From Rostrohypoxylon terebratum (Eukaryota > Ascomycota > Sordariomycetes > Xylariales > Hypoxylaceae): 64,000 bases of DNA. Numbering within the stretch: position 1 is the first letter of the stretch; each line of letters begins with the position of its first letter. The notes below the pieces were generated by a model that was not told the origin of the DNA, did no database searches, and saw only the letters and a list, made by a program, of their open reading frames with translations. Of the stretch, positions 1 through 11,385 are shown piece after piece. The stretch is taken from contig MU385857.1 in the NCBI GenBank assembly GCA_022497145.1, positions 496,001 through 560,000 on the forward strand, given 5' to 3'. Both the position numbers and the translations under genes were made by a program.

Positions 1-201
1 GCCGAACTCGCTGTTAGGTCGGTTCTGCTCTGCGCGCAGCAGGTCCCCCGCGGAGAGGTGCGCGAACCCGTATTTGGAGACTAGGCGCTCGCACTGCGTG
101 CCTTTGCCGGCGCCGGGCCCGCCGAGCACGAAGAGGACGGTTACGTCATCTTGTGAGAAGACGGGGGTGGTGCGGTCTTTGAGGTTGTCGATAGTGGACA
201 T
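1..201 (-). CDS. URA6: UMP/CMP kinase (uridylate kinase), N-terminal part, runs off the window
   Basis: Nucleoside monophosphate kinase that phosphorylates UMP/CMP with ATP in pyrimidine nucleotide synthesis. Only the first 67 residues are in the window, with the ATG complement at 199-201 and the rest lying to the left. The start MSTIDNLKDR is followed by a beta strand (VTVLFVLGG) and the Walker A / P-loop GGPGAGKGTQC at about residues 27-37. Next comes the NMP-binding motif HLSAGDLLRAEQ at about 48-59. The combination GGPGAGKGTQCERL plus HLSAGDLLRAEQ is typical of Ura6-type UMP kinases rather than adenylate kinases, which usually carry a different pattern after the P-loop. No intron is visible in this part. 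Adenylate kinase is the main alternative and is less likely. Confidence 0.9.
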   Translation of the reverse strand, partial: MSTIDNLKDRTTPVFSQDDVTVLFVLGGPGAGKGTQCERLVSKYGFAHLSAGDLLRAEQNRPNSEFG

Positions 202-974
202 TTTGTGTTTTGGGTGGTTTGTTGCTTCGAGTTTGTGTCGTAAATGGGGAGGAGGGGGAGGGAGTTGTCGAGGTGTATTATATGTCTAACTGCTAGTTAG
301 TTCAACAACAGTCCATGAACAACCAAGTTCGAAGATCGACCTTGAGATTAGAAAAAAAGGGGGTTTGTTTACCGACGAGGATTGAGTTTGGTCTGGTCGA
401 TTCGGAAGTGATTGCTACAATGCTACTATCGGTGGACGGCTTAATTTCTTCGCTATGTCCCGCACTTCGCTAGGTAGCTTCCAAGGTTGGGACTAAGGCC
501 AGGGTCAATAACTTTATGCGAGCCCCTCCTTATATTCGTTTGGGAAGACTACCCCTTATCCTCGTCACCTCGTTTGGGTCAAACTTCGCTATATAAATTT
601 TGCTATATATCTGATAGGAGAATATGGTCACTGAATACCTATTAGTTGGGATCTCAAAATGAAAAACACCTATTATCATAGAAGATCACATAGAATCGTC
701 ATTCGTGAGCTATATACACTGCACTGACCGTACAATCGCACTCAGTTGATGATACATGAAGAATTCCTCCTTCGTTCATATCTGAATAATCGTCATATAA
801 TACACAGCATCGGGAAACATGCCGGTACAAAAGTTATCGTAAACCTTTGTATGGCGCTGTCCTGTAGTCATACGTTAATAATCTGTGTTTGGTTCGGTAC
901 TTATTCACTGTTCACTGCGTAGGTGTAAAAAGTTCGGCGACCAAGTAAAGTATAGGATACAAGCGTAGAAGAAC
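202..974. other. intergenic: promoter side of the UMP kinase gene, 3' side of the small membrane protein gene
   Basis: No credible coding region on either strand. It should hold the UMP kinase promoter and 5' leader near 201-600 (AT-rich around 590-700) and the terminator of the 975-1196 gene. I see no repeat or RNA gene here. Confidence 0.5.
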
Positions 975-1196
975 TTACTTGGCAGCCGCTCTCGCCTTGG
1001 CCATGTAGGCATAGCTCCCAAACCCGATGGCGACGATAACTGCAAAAGGCCAGAACTTTACAACATTGTTGGAGCCTCTTGGGGGCTGCGTGCTGTAAGT
1101 CCGCAACGATGACGCAGAGGAGTGCGAGGTTCGAAACCGGAAGGGCGAGACAGGTCGCATGAGCAGCCGCTGAGCATGAACTGTTGTACCAGCCAT
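975..1196 (-). CDS. small single-pass membrane protein, probably mitochondrial
   Basis: I do not recognise the family. The 73-residue product starts MAGTTVHAQR. It has an Arg/Ser-rich, acid-free N-terminus (about residues 9-40, ending ...RTYSTQPPR) that looks like a mitochondrial presequence. One hydrophobic segment follows (about 47-65, VVKFWPFAVIVAIGFGSYAY), then a basic tail ending AKARAAAK. I chose the ATG complement at 1194-1196 because it begins the presequence-like stretch; an upstream in-frame ATG at 1301 would add 35 residues of unremarkable sequence. The TAA stop lies inside a perfect donor-like GTAAGT, so a spliced variant ending differently is possible. Inner mitochondrial membrane location is inference. 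Confidence 0.6.
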   Translation of the reverse strand: MAGTTVHAQRLLMRPVSPFRFRTSHSSASSLRTYSTQPPRGSNNVVKFWPFAVIVAIGFGSYAYMAKARAAAK

Positions 1197-2611
1197 TGGA
1201 TTGCTGATGGATTGGGGGCCGTTTCTCCTTTGTTGAAACTTCGGAAATTCCACCACAGCCACTACAATCGGGGATTCGATATGCGCCGCAATGTTAATCA
1301 AGCTGTGACTTTTTCAGGTGGGCAGGCTGGCAGGGCAAAGCTTGATGATAGAAGCTTGAAGGAGCTGGAGCTTCGAAAACGACCCACCATCAGCCGATAC
1401 GCGATACGGGTCTTTTGTCCGCAACCTGTTGCCAGCTGCCATCAACTGGTTGGAGGAAGATTCAAGACATATTAATTCCAACTCAATCTATCGCCGGTGA
1501 CATATCATCTGATACAGGTCGAGAATACGGCCAGACTCCTATATGTGTATGCAAATATTACGATAATGAAGAATTGGCTGAAGGATTGAAATGGATGGAT
1601 AAGCGAGGACCGTAACCAAGACCTCGGACCACGGAAACCAACATGTGTGTTTCGCAAAGGTGAACAGTTCGTATGACATCGCCGATTATCTCATCATAAA
1701 GGGATCCATGTCTTGTCTAGTAGTCAACGAACTGCGCCTTCGGAAGCGAGCATCTCCGTATTCCTGTCGGATTTATGAGCCTCGAGTCAACCATTCTAGA
1801 CCAGCAAACAAATTTACATGACCCTTGTTGACAAACAAACAAAATTCCCACGAGGCTTAAGCTGAGGATGTCGTACAGGTATCCGCGGAGAAGAAACCGT
1901 GACCACACGAGCATGTTGTCTACCTAGGGAGAATTCCCCTGGCCACGAGGCAACGGAGAGGCTTACGAATTCTCAACCCCTTACCTGCGTACCTAGAATC
2001 CCATTTTCATACTTCATTACCTTGGTATGATGTCCGTACACAGACACTAGTGAGTTCATTCAGAGAATGGGCGGGCCGGCCCGTACAAGTAGATGACGCG
2101 AGACGGGACAAGCAAGGAAGCACATAGCTCTAGTGAAAGCTCTGACGAGCTATACAACTGATATATCACTATTAAGATACATGTATTATGCAGATCTGAC
2201 AGACGTAGATTTGGTTGTAGATATAGGTATCGTTATTATAGTAGATAAGGTATATAGAGCGAGCTCGTTTCCGTCCCCGAGGTATATCCAATGAGTTTCG
2301 CCCCCTTTCCCAAAAGTCCCGGCATAAATACATACAACGTCCATGAGGTCCTCAGCCCACTCGTATAACCTCGAGAAACGCCGCGTAGTAGTGAGTCGAT
2401 TTGTTTGATTGTTGAAGAATTTTCCTCGACTCAAAAAAATTCCCGCAAAATTCGTAGATGGTCGTGGGTAGTCCAAACTTGCGACGTGACCAAGCGACAA
2501 AGAAAAATAATGTTTTCCAGCTCAGCTGAACAAAAGAAATTAGGCTATATCCAGTTCTGTAAAATCAAAAGCTTTCCTTTTTCTCCCAACGTAGAGTTAC
2601 ATACACCCTGT
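1197..2611. other. intergenic: nothing recognised
   Basis: Between the small membrane protein gene and the end of the tetraspan protein gene. Short open frames on both strands lack codon bias, family resemblance and splice context. The right part should contain the 3' end of the tetraspan transcript. Confidence 0.45.
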
Positions 2612-4224
2612 CTACCGTGCGTGGCCGAAATTCGTTTGGTTGGGTGGTGGGCTCTTCATCACTGCGTCCGCGTACGCTCCTGGGATGGGTACTGCATCAT
2701 ACTGGATCTCGCCTGGTGCTACTGGTCCATGCTCGTTGACGTTGTTGTTGCTAAAACTAGGACCCGGTGCGTCGGGTGTTGTGGGTGTCCTGAAAGCGCC
2801 CTGTCCCAGCTTGGGGGTGGCGGAGGGCGCTTTGCTTGGCGGGGCCTGCAGCTTGAAGGGCTTGTCAGCCGCCTTAGCGTTCTGGCTTGCAAATGCGGAT
2901 AGGGGCTCGACGACTTGGGCTCCCGGCGTGAACGATGGCGCCTGTCCTTCTTCGATATCACCAAGTGACTTGTAGGCCGACGGCGGGAACCGTGGTGACA
3001 TGGCGTACTGCGAGAAGGATGGCGACTTGGGGCCGAAGCCAGGAGTGTTGGGCGCAGATTGTGATCGTAGCTGGGCGAGGTATAGGTCGGACCTGGCACG
3101 GTCTCGAAGGTCCATCGACTTAGCTAGGCGTCGCTTAGTGTAGTATCTGTAGAACACTACACTGTATAGGGTAATTGTGATGACATCGATCACAATCTCG
3201 ATAATGATGCAGATCAGAGCCCAGTTCTAGGAGATATTAGTCTCGTATCTCAGCGACATGATGCCTTTCGTAGTTGGTCACTTACCTGAAGTCTGCAGAC
3301 GAGTTCGTAATCAACCTTCTGCGAGAAAAGCTCAGAACGGTGGTTATTGACACACGACCATCCCCATAGATCTTGATTGCCGCTATTGTTTCTCGTGAAT
3401 TGGATGACACCAGCAGCGGCAGCCCATAGAATTACAGATACGATAAACCATCCGACAGCAAATAGCGTGTAGTAGACACCGACTTTCTCGGCGCGGTGGT
3501 GACCACCTCGGCAGTAGCCAATGAAGACGAGAATGCAGATGAGGAGATTGACACAAGAAACGGCCAGCACGAGGATTTGCGGCCACGTACTCGTACCCGT
3601 CGCCCATGGCGGTAGGCCATTCTGTGCTGGTAGGCTCTTGGTCGCGTGGAAGATGGAGAGCGAGGATGTGAGCATGGCGAGAATGATGGTACTGCAGCTG
3701 AAGCTGACACCTCGAAGCGCGAACTTGGCCATCCGCACCTTGGATTTTATGCCCTGCGTATCATGTTAGTTAGTTCAAGGCTACGACGACTTAATCATGG
3801 AACTGCCTACCAAGTCCCGTTCTTGCTCCTTCTCAGTAGCCTTTTCCCGCTTCTCTAAAATATCTTCTTCCCTAAATGTCGGGCTCAAAGGGTTCTCAAT
3901 TTTCCTCGCTGGCGTTCCTGGAACTCTCATTGCACTCTTTAAAGGCGACTTCGGTGTCATCGGTACGTTTACTGGTTCGTTGCTAGTGTCGTCGTTGATA
4001 TATCCAAACCCAACATCGGCTGGTTGAGCGCGAGCTGCTTGTGACCCATCTCTTCCAAACGGCATACTCCTTGGCTCTACTGGTGAATGAACTGTTGTTG
4101 CTTCTGCAAATCTCGGCGTCCTTGGTGGCTTAAGAGACGATGTGGATGAGGAGCTAGTGGATGATTTTCTCGACGGAGCTAGGTTGAGAGCGGCAGGCCG
4201 CCTTCTATCGTCTTGCGGCGCCAT
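2612..4224 (-). CDS. four-transmembrane (tetraspan, MARVEL-like topology) membrane protein
   Basis: Three exons: 4224-3811, 3753-3286 and 3226-2612 (498 residues). All junctions are phase 0, the introns are 57 and 59 nt, and a CTAAC branch point lies before the first acceptor. The N-terminus (about 1-145) is soluble, Ser/Pro/Arg-rich and probably phosphorylated (KSSTSSSSTSSLKPPRTPRF; SPLKSAMRVPGTPARK). Four hydrophobic segments follow at about 152-174, 196-218, 229-255 and 295-320. The TM3-TM4 loop contains two Cys (WGWSCVNN and LVCRLQ). A Pro/Ala/Ser-rich cytosolic tail of about 175 residues completes it. The topology (both ends inside, four helices) resembles MARVEL-like fungal membrane proteins, but no diagnostic motif is seen. 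The function is unknown; a plasma membrane or endosomal role would be guesswork. Confidence 0.85.
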
Positions 4225-6712
4225 GGCGGCGATGTGTGATGTGAAGAGAAAGGAAAGCGAAAGAAGGGAACGAGACTCTGTCTATGCGAACAGGCTACTA
4301 TACGGTTTGTATGATAGCTTCAGGAAAAGAGCTCGTATGTATATAGCCCAAAGATAGGAACGAGACAATATGAGATGAAATTTGAGAGACCAGCTATCGA
4401 GAGAAAAAGTATTCCAAAGTCGGATAGCTGGGGGAGGTGGAGGTTTTGAGTAGGCGCCGCCTTGAGACGCTACCACCTCATTTGTCCTTGTTTCTGAGAA
4501 CGTTCTGCATGGGATGTTTAGTTAATGGGGCTACATAAAATGCAATGGGATCGCTCACTGTGGACCGGGGGAATTCCCCCAGACGGAAGACTCTGATAGG
4601 GCAGCTAGAGCAAACCCCAATATCCAAGTAGTACGATTATGAAAAATAGACGCCCGGAGGAACTGGTCTGGCGCCGGGTTCTCGCTGAGTTGTATCGAGA
4701 CTACCAGATCAACGTGTCACCGTTGATTCTAGAGTTTAATGAAGCAAGTCGCAGGTTTCTGATACCAGGTTTCCGCGCAAACGGAAACACTATGTAGAGC
4801 AAGAAGGGTCTTGTGTAGATAGGACCGAAGCTAACAGGAAGGCATACTGAGAAAAGGGCTCAGTATATGTGAGAAGAGGGGCCACGACTCTCTCTGTTGG
4901 GAGGACAATATCAAGAAACTACCTTGCCAACGACACATTTGTTTCTGTACCTGGGAATACAGAAATCTTGATAGTTGTAAGACGGGTTACTCGCAGAAAA
5001 ATGCGCCCTTCGCCTATCAGGTTAGAAGTACACCGGCACATCGCTGGTAACGGTCGAGGTACATCCACTTTAGAATCGACAATCCTCCCGTTACAGCCAG
5101 CCCGCCTCTTGAGTGCAGGGCTGGGCGGGAATTGGGTGCATTCTACACACCAAATTACGAATGAGGTTAAAGACAAGAGCTGCCAACGACCAGGGATCCT
5201 TCCCAGTCGAGCGCAAAGACGGGGAGAATGAAATGTGGTTGGGCGCATAGGACTAGCCGGCGCGATTCTTCCTAGCAAAATTCATCAACCCCTGTTGGCG
5301 ATCTATCAATCTGATAGGTAGAACTTACCCCCATGTAAGACCCGTGCCAGATGCAAGGTTGAACACACGGCCAATCAGAAGCCGTAGAGACGTGATACCG
5401 CACGACACCATGCATGATCCAGTTGTGCCTGGGCGGTAAACTTTCACCACCCACATTCAACAGAACAACCGGTACTTCGAGTACCGATTCTCTTAAAGCT
5501 GATTGCTGTCCTCTTTCGCGCTCACATTTTTGACCGTAAGACCCGTAAGACCCCAAGAGAGACCTGCGGTGCAAGCAGAATTTCTTGCAGATACGTATTG
5601 AAATCATATACCCCTGACGCATAAGAGCTGCGGGCAGACCTTGGTATACCGAGATATCCTACGCAACAAATGTCAAAGGGTACCGAGCTCCCGAGACTTG
5701 ATTGAGCCTGAGGCACTGCGAGAGTACTCGTGCCTGCTGTACGAAACAGAAGCAATAATAAGGCTGAGGGCCAATTAATCCTTTTTTTAGTACTTCGAAA
5801 ATTAAATCACTCCATTATTACGGAGTCGGCCAATTTGAGGAAAATAATCGGGTGGGTGGTTGTCGTGATAAATGTAACCCAAGAGTTGAAAGTCTTTTCC
5901 CCCCTCCCCAGACCCCTTCCCAAATGACGATCGGTTGGCACGGACGCGCGGGAAGGGAGGCCAATTTCTGATGAATCTGCATACCATTCTGTGCTACCAC
6001 ACTCAGTGCGCCGACACTTAACCCCTAACAATCATGGCTGCAATGTGCTGCCAAGGCATTCGAGGCCTATTTTTAGGGCCCTGACGCTCGTGGCCAATGA
6101 GGCCGTGATGGGAGAGCATATAGGCTGGATTGAAGTCAGCACTTTTGTGGTATATAACAACTCTGTTAACACCTACTTCAATGCTCTCTATGTCATACGG
6201 ACATAAGTGCTGAGATAACAACGCCGTCGCTAGTTTATCGAAGACACTGCTCCAAATACTATAATAGATTTCCCAAGACGCTATGTAACCCATGTCGGAG
6301 GAAAAGATCAGTGTAGGGCTGCATGAGACTATATTCGTGCAGACAACAGCAGCCGTGCCCACGAGATCGAGCAGCCATGTGTTGATTATGATAGTCTTCA
6401 GTAAGCTCGTATGTAACCGTCGCTCGGGGGACACAAAATCCAGCCTCATGGAGGCGAATATCCAGAAATAGGTCGACAAGCCCTGTAATTAGAGAATCAC
6501 CTCGGTGAGTGAGGCTCTCCTCGCAAACATCCATGGGTCGCCATGGGTCGGAAATTTGTCTTGGTGGTAAATTTGATACCACCTTGATGTTTGAGATTGA
6601 CCATCACGTTCGTCACTGTCATTCGCTCATTGAACTCTCCGAATAATAAACTATAAGCTATCCGGAGGTGCGATGGCTGGTCTCTGTCCTCTGTTGTAGA
6701 ACATCATACCTA

Positions 6713-6734
6713 GTATTATATAATTATATAATAC
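6713..6734. repeat. perfect 22-bp AT-rich palindrome
   Basis: The sequence starts GTATTATATAA and is its own reverse complement over 22 bp. It is flanked by CCTA on the left and CCTAGG on the right, which nearly extends the symmetry. It could form a cruciform or hairpin or bind a dimeric protein. No function is claimed. Confidence 0.85.
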
Positions 6735-6785
6735 CTAGGACCTAGGACCTAGAATCCTAGATGGTAGTTGATAGTTGATAGTTGA
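6733..6785. repeat. two adjacent heptamer tandem repeats: ACCTAGG x3 and TAGTTGA x3
   Basis: ACCTAGG is repeated from 6733 (third copy ends in A rather than G, at 6753). TAGTTGA is repeated exactly three times at 6765-6785. A 21-bp part of the first block (6740-6760) recurs with one mismatch at 44090-44110. Confidence 0.85.
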
Positions 6786-7331
6786 AGTCCACCACGGGTC
6801 TCAAAGGGAACCCTAGGAACCCTCCAAGGTTATCCATATTGAAGAAAAGAAACAATGAAGCACCCAGGGATAGATTGACTGTTGTTGTTGTTGTAATGTA
6901 GTAGCAAACATTTAATATGGAATTAAATCAGTTTAAACTTCAAAAAGAATATTAAATTCGTTTTGAGGCAGGTTTTCTTTTAGAGCCATAACACCATTAG
7001 GTAAATGAACTATGTATCATAATAGGATGGTGAATTCATTAACCATTCACCATCATATGCGAGTAACAGATAATGAAAGTATACCATAGTAGGCACACCC
7101 TACGAATGGAAATTGCCCCTCATTCGTTATCTTATCGGAGTATAGCAGGAAAGACTCATACACAACTTCGGGTCGAAAAAATCGCAAACTTGGCAATTAA
7201 ACGTCATTATTCTCATATCTTTCCCGTTCACCCAACGCCCGCCCTTCTCAAATCCCAGGACTAGCGAGACGCGTACAACCGAGAGAAAAAGAAGGATCCT
7301 GTTTTCGTCTTCATTTCCCATTTCCAACAAG

Positions 7332-8995
7332 ATGTCTGCGCCTGACAAGTTCGGCAATGACATCGAGTCCGAGTCGGATTCTGGCAATGAATCTGTCAAT
7401 GAAGGACTTGATGATGGAATTGAGGAACTAGACCAGAAACCACTCAAATCCGCCATGAAGAAAACACCAGCTGCCGCGCCTGTCCCCGTTCAGCGACCTA
7501 TCCTTCCTCCCCAGACCGACGCGAAAGACCTCGATCTATCTTCTCTCTCCCCGCTTACGCCCGAGATCATCGCCCGACAGGCAACAATCAACATTGGCAC
7601 GATCGGCCATGTCGCTCACGGAAAGTCCACTGTCGTGAAAGCCATCTCTGGTGTCCAAACAGTCCGTTTCAAGAACGAGCTGATCCGAAACATTACCATC
7701 AAGCTGGGTTATGCGAATGCCAAGATCTATCAATGTGACAACCTCGAGTGTCCCAGACCCGGCTGCTTTCGCAGCTACAAGAGCGAGAAGGAAGTAGACC
7801 CTCCATGCGAGCGTGAGGGATGCAGTGGTACATACAGATTGTTGCGCCATGTCTCGTAGGCCTACCAGATTCATTTATTTTTCTTTTTATTTGGTCCTAT
7901 ATATTCTGACGAGATCTAGTTTTGTGGATTGCCCTGGTCACGATATTCTCATGAGTACTATGTTGTCTGGAGCCGCAGTCATGGACGCTGCTCTCCTCCT
8001 CATTGCTGGCAACGAATCCGTTCCCCAGCCTCAGACCTCAGAACATCTTGCTGCTATCGAGATTATGAAGCTAGACAAGATCATCATCCTCCAGAACAAG
8101 GTTGATCTGATGCGAGAAGAGGCCGCCCAACAACATTACCAGTCTATCCTGAAGTTCGTCCGTGGAACGCCTGCCGCCAAGTCCCCAATCATCCCCATCT
8201 CCGCCCAGTTGAAGTTCAACATTGACGCTATCAATGAGGCTATCGTAAACACCATCCCCGTACCCATCCGAGATTTCACCCAGGAACCCCACATGATGGT
8301 TATTCGCTCATTCGATGTTAACAAGCCTGGTGCTGAGATCGAGGATCTAAAGGGTGGTGTTGCCGGTGGCAGTATTCTTCACGGTGTGTTGAAGTTGGGC
8401 GATGAAATCGAGATCCGACCAGGTATTGTGACACGAGACGACAAGGGTGCCCTTCAATGCAAGCCCATCTGCAGCCGCATCGTTTCCTTGAACTCGGAAT
8501 TCAACGACCTGAAATATGCCGTGCCTGGTGGTCTTATCGGTGTTGGTACCCGTATCGACCCTACCCTCTGCCGAGCCGATCGTCTGGTCGGTTTCGTGCT
8601 CGGTCTCAAGGGTCGTCTTCCGGCTATCTACAGCGAAATTGAGGTGAACTTCTACCTCCTCAAACGACTTCTCGGTGTCCGCACGGCAGATGGCAAGCAA
8701 GCCAAGGTTGCTAAACTGGCGAAGAACGAAGTCCTCATGGTGAACATTGGCTCTACCTCGACCGGTGCCAAGGTCGCTGCCATCAAGCAGGATGCTGCCA
8801 AGCTATCCTTGACCAGTCCCGCTTGCACAAACCTAGGGGAGAAGATCGCTCTTAGCCGAAGAATCGAGAAGCACTGGCGTCTTATTGGATGGGCGACTAT
8901 TACAGCGTAAGTTACTACATCATTCACACGGGACTAATCACAGTTCACTAACTAGATGATACAGCGGTAACACAGTGGAGCCCACCGAGTCGTGA
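7332..8995 (+). CDS. GCD11: translation initiation factor eIF2 subunit gamma
   Basis: GTPase subunit of eIF2, which with GTP carries initiator Met-tRNA to the 40S ribosome. Three exons: 7332-7855, 7920-8906 and 8965-8995 (513 residues, the usual length). Intron 1 splits Ser-Phe before VDCPGHD; intron 2 splits the Ala codon before GNTVEPTES and has a CTAAC branch point. G1 is GHVAHGKST (from about residue 92). Switch-II DCPGHD follows intron 1, NKVD is at about 234-237 and SAQ at about 269-271. The gamma-specific Cys ribbon (CDNLECPRPGC ... CEREGC) sits between G1 and G3 and distinguishes this from EF-Tu/eEF1A. An acidic Ser-rich N-terminal extension precedes the G domain. The ATG follows a CT-rich leader (CAACAAGATGTC). 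Confidence 0.97.
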
Positions 8996-9723
8996 GGCAC
9001 AGGAACGGTTTAAGTCACCTTTCGAAAACGTTTCACGAGCTACGATTTTGACGCAGTAGCCGGAAGTACAAAAGGAATACGGTCTCCTGGGTTCGGAGAT
9101 TTATGTTAGGAGCATGGTCTTTAGGCATTTCGCAGGGATACAGATGCCTCCATCCAAATACTCTTGAGAGTGGAGAGAAAATCTCCGGGGTGGTTTATGT
9201 ATTTGGGCGCTTGCATTAGACAAAACGGATGAAGAAACTGCGGCTATTCTAGTGGACATCGACCTACGTCTGGGCTTCCCTTAAGGAGACCGGACATTTC
9301 GGTAGATCTCGTCTACGCAATGGAATAGTACCTGTGAACCAAATCTAAGTGGTGATGTGGCTATGAAGGTGCTTGGTATGGTAGAATCCGATTTGGTAGA
9401 AATACGTAAAAAACTAGCATTGACTATATTGACTAATCATTCCACGACTTCCGCTCAAACTAGTCCTGTCGAGCAACGACGAGGAATTATATTAAGTTCA
9501 CATCCAGTCCCGGCTATGGCTAAGCCACGTATTTAGGAAGCTGTATCAAGATCCAGGCCCAGCGACAAGAACGACATAATTGAAAGCCGCTATCTTTTCT
9601 TATTTGGCCTTCAGATTATCAGTGGAACCATTTCTTTACGAGGAGGATATTTCAACTATCACAAATCACAAAAATTAGAAACTCAAATACTGGGAGGCCA
9701 TTATATTTGTATTATTGAGCCCC
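8996..9723. other. convergent 3' intergenic region
   Basis: Lies between the ends of the eIF2 gamma (+) and Laa2-like (-) genes, so it holds both terminators. No coding region or repeat is seen. Confidence 0.5.
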
Positions 9724-11385
9724 TCATTTCCTAGTTTTTCGCGCATGCTTCACCAAGTTTTCTATAACCCCTTCGAACGCTTCTCTATCTCCGATCTTCT
9801 CGTCCGTGCGCTTCTTCCAGTATTCCAGTACCTCGTTCGCCAGTACCTCCATGTCTTGCAGCTTCTTCACGTGCTGCCGCAGTTCTTTGTCTGTCATACC
9901 GCCAAGAGCCTCGTCCGTCGTCGCACAAAGCTGCCTCGCGGAGACAAGGTCTAACTCGGGTGGCCCGGGCGGCCCTTTCTGTCGTTTCGAAGCCGACTTC
10001 GGCTTCTCCTTGCCTTGGGAGTCTACAGACACTGAAGAGTTGTTATCAGCATCTGGTTTTCTCAGCCTAGAGACTGATCGAGAGTCTGATGATGTACGTA
10101 GAGAGCCGTTTGAAGTGACACGGTGAATGGACGGGAGCACAAGCTTCTTTTGCTTAGAAGCTGGTAATATCTCGTCTAAATCCACCGGTACGCCAAGTGA
10201 CACTAGGAAGAGGCGTCGTATGCGGGATCGGATCCAATCAGGGGGTTGTAGGGGTGGTGGTGCCGCCAATTGTGACCAGAGAGAGGCGCTTCTAGGGTTG
10301 AAGAATATAGGGTTGTCTTTTGGAGGTGATGGTAGTTCTGGGATTTCTTGTACTTCAGGGGAGAATAGTGCATCTAGGTATGGCTCTGTTGCTGTTAGGA
10401 TATCCTCTGAATCGAGGCCGTCTAGATCCAATATTGGCTGATGGAAAGGGAAAGACAAGTTAGCATATAAATATGATTACCTAAAGAGGAACCTAAACAT
10501 ACAAACGAGGGTATTGAGACCTGAGGCTGAAGAGCCGGCATACTAGCCGAAGCTTCGGCCTCGGTCGCTTGAAAGCCATCATCAAAGTCACCAAAATCGG
10601 CGTCTTCGTCACCCTCTTCAAACTCGTCAAAATCATCGCCAAAGTCATCATCGTCATCATCATTATCAACGGTTCCTTGGCCACCAAAACTCTCCGTTGA
10701 CTTTGTTGCGGATGATTTTCTCCGTTGATGTTTTGTTGGTGATTTGAGCGATGGGGTTATATCCGCGTCATCTACGAGGGCAGGGTCAATCGTACTGGGT
10801 AGCTTAGGAGGACTTGGCAGCCGTACCAGTTGTTTCCTTGCTGGTGTCAAGCGAGGAGGGAATCGGATTTGCCTCGCCAGTACCGTCGGCCTTGCGAACA
10901 AAGTCGGGTGAGGCGTCTGCTTGGTGAAGAGATTCGTGATAGCGGTGAGTCGAGGCCCCAGGAACGTCTTCTACTTCCTCGACGACGGTCTTCGGAATCG
11001 GATGACCTCCGGGTGTTACAGGCCTGTCTGGAGGGACAGACTGTGGCTTCGTCTCATTGAGGATAGCGATCTCATCTGGTTCGGCATCCTCTGTCCGCTT
11101 CTTGTAGGCCTCGGTGCCGGGAACTTCACCGTAAGATGGCTCATCGTCTACTTTCTCGACTCGCGTCCGCGGTACTGGAGAGGCAGATCCAGGACTATGT
11201 CCAGGGGAGGTCTGAGCATCGGAGAAATGCTCGTCAGAATCGGAGGATGCTAGAGCGGGTAATTGTTAGCTTAAAGGGGGCACCTGCGATGAGCGCTAAA
11301 CCGTACCAAGCTCATGAGCACCTGGGTCCTCTATGCCCCTCCTCTCTGGAGCCTCTAGACTAACAGACCTTCGTTCTCTAGGCAT
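9724..11385 (-). CDS. acidic coiled-coil protein, probable Laa2-like (DUF5102) AP-1 accessory factor
   Basis: Four exons: 11385-11307, 11249-10827, 10771-10503 and 10437-9724 (494 residues). Phases agree at every junction. Introns 1 and 2 both start GTACGG, and intron 3 (GTATGT) has a GCTAAC branch point. The N-terminus (MPRERRSVSLEAPERRG) leads into a disordered region with two related blocks (SYGEVPGTEAYKKRTEDAEPDE and RYHESLHQADASPDFV). An acidic stretch then carries FGDDFDEFEEG and DADFGDFDDGF, like the FGxF / DFxDF motifs that bind clathrin-adaptor ear domains. The C-terminal half ends in a charged helical region (TDKELRQHVKKLQDME ...). I recall similar fungal proteins as the Laa2/DUF5102 family, which helps AP-1 at the trans-Golgi. 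That assignment is from memory and moderate. Intron 2 (55 nt) is essential: without it the N-terminal frame hits TAA. Confidence 0.75.

Larger units (their letters stand above)
4225..7331. other. intergenic, about 3.1 kb, no recognised gene
   Basis: The left end carries the promoter of the tetraspan gene and the right end the leader of the eIF2 gamma gene (AT-rich to about 7200, then CT-rich up to the ATG at 7332). Open frames of 100-150 residues exist (for example 4919-5278 and 6018-6479 on the minus strand) but overlap frames on the opposite strand and resemble nothing I know. An AT palindrome and two heptamer tandem repeats lie at 6713-6785 (listed separately). Confidence 0.5.

Noticed and set aside
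2405..2902. 165-codon + frame over the end of the tetraspan gene
   Set aside because: Antisense to the well-supported third exon of that gene.
6018..6479. 153-codon minus-strand frame in the 4.2-7.3 kb interval
   Set aside because: Low-complexity-free but unrecognisable, overlapped by another minus frame, and no splice signals to extend it; treated as chance.
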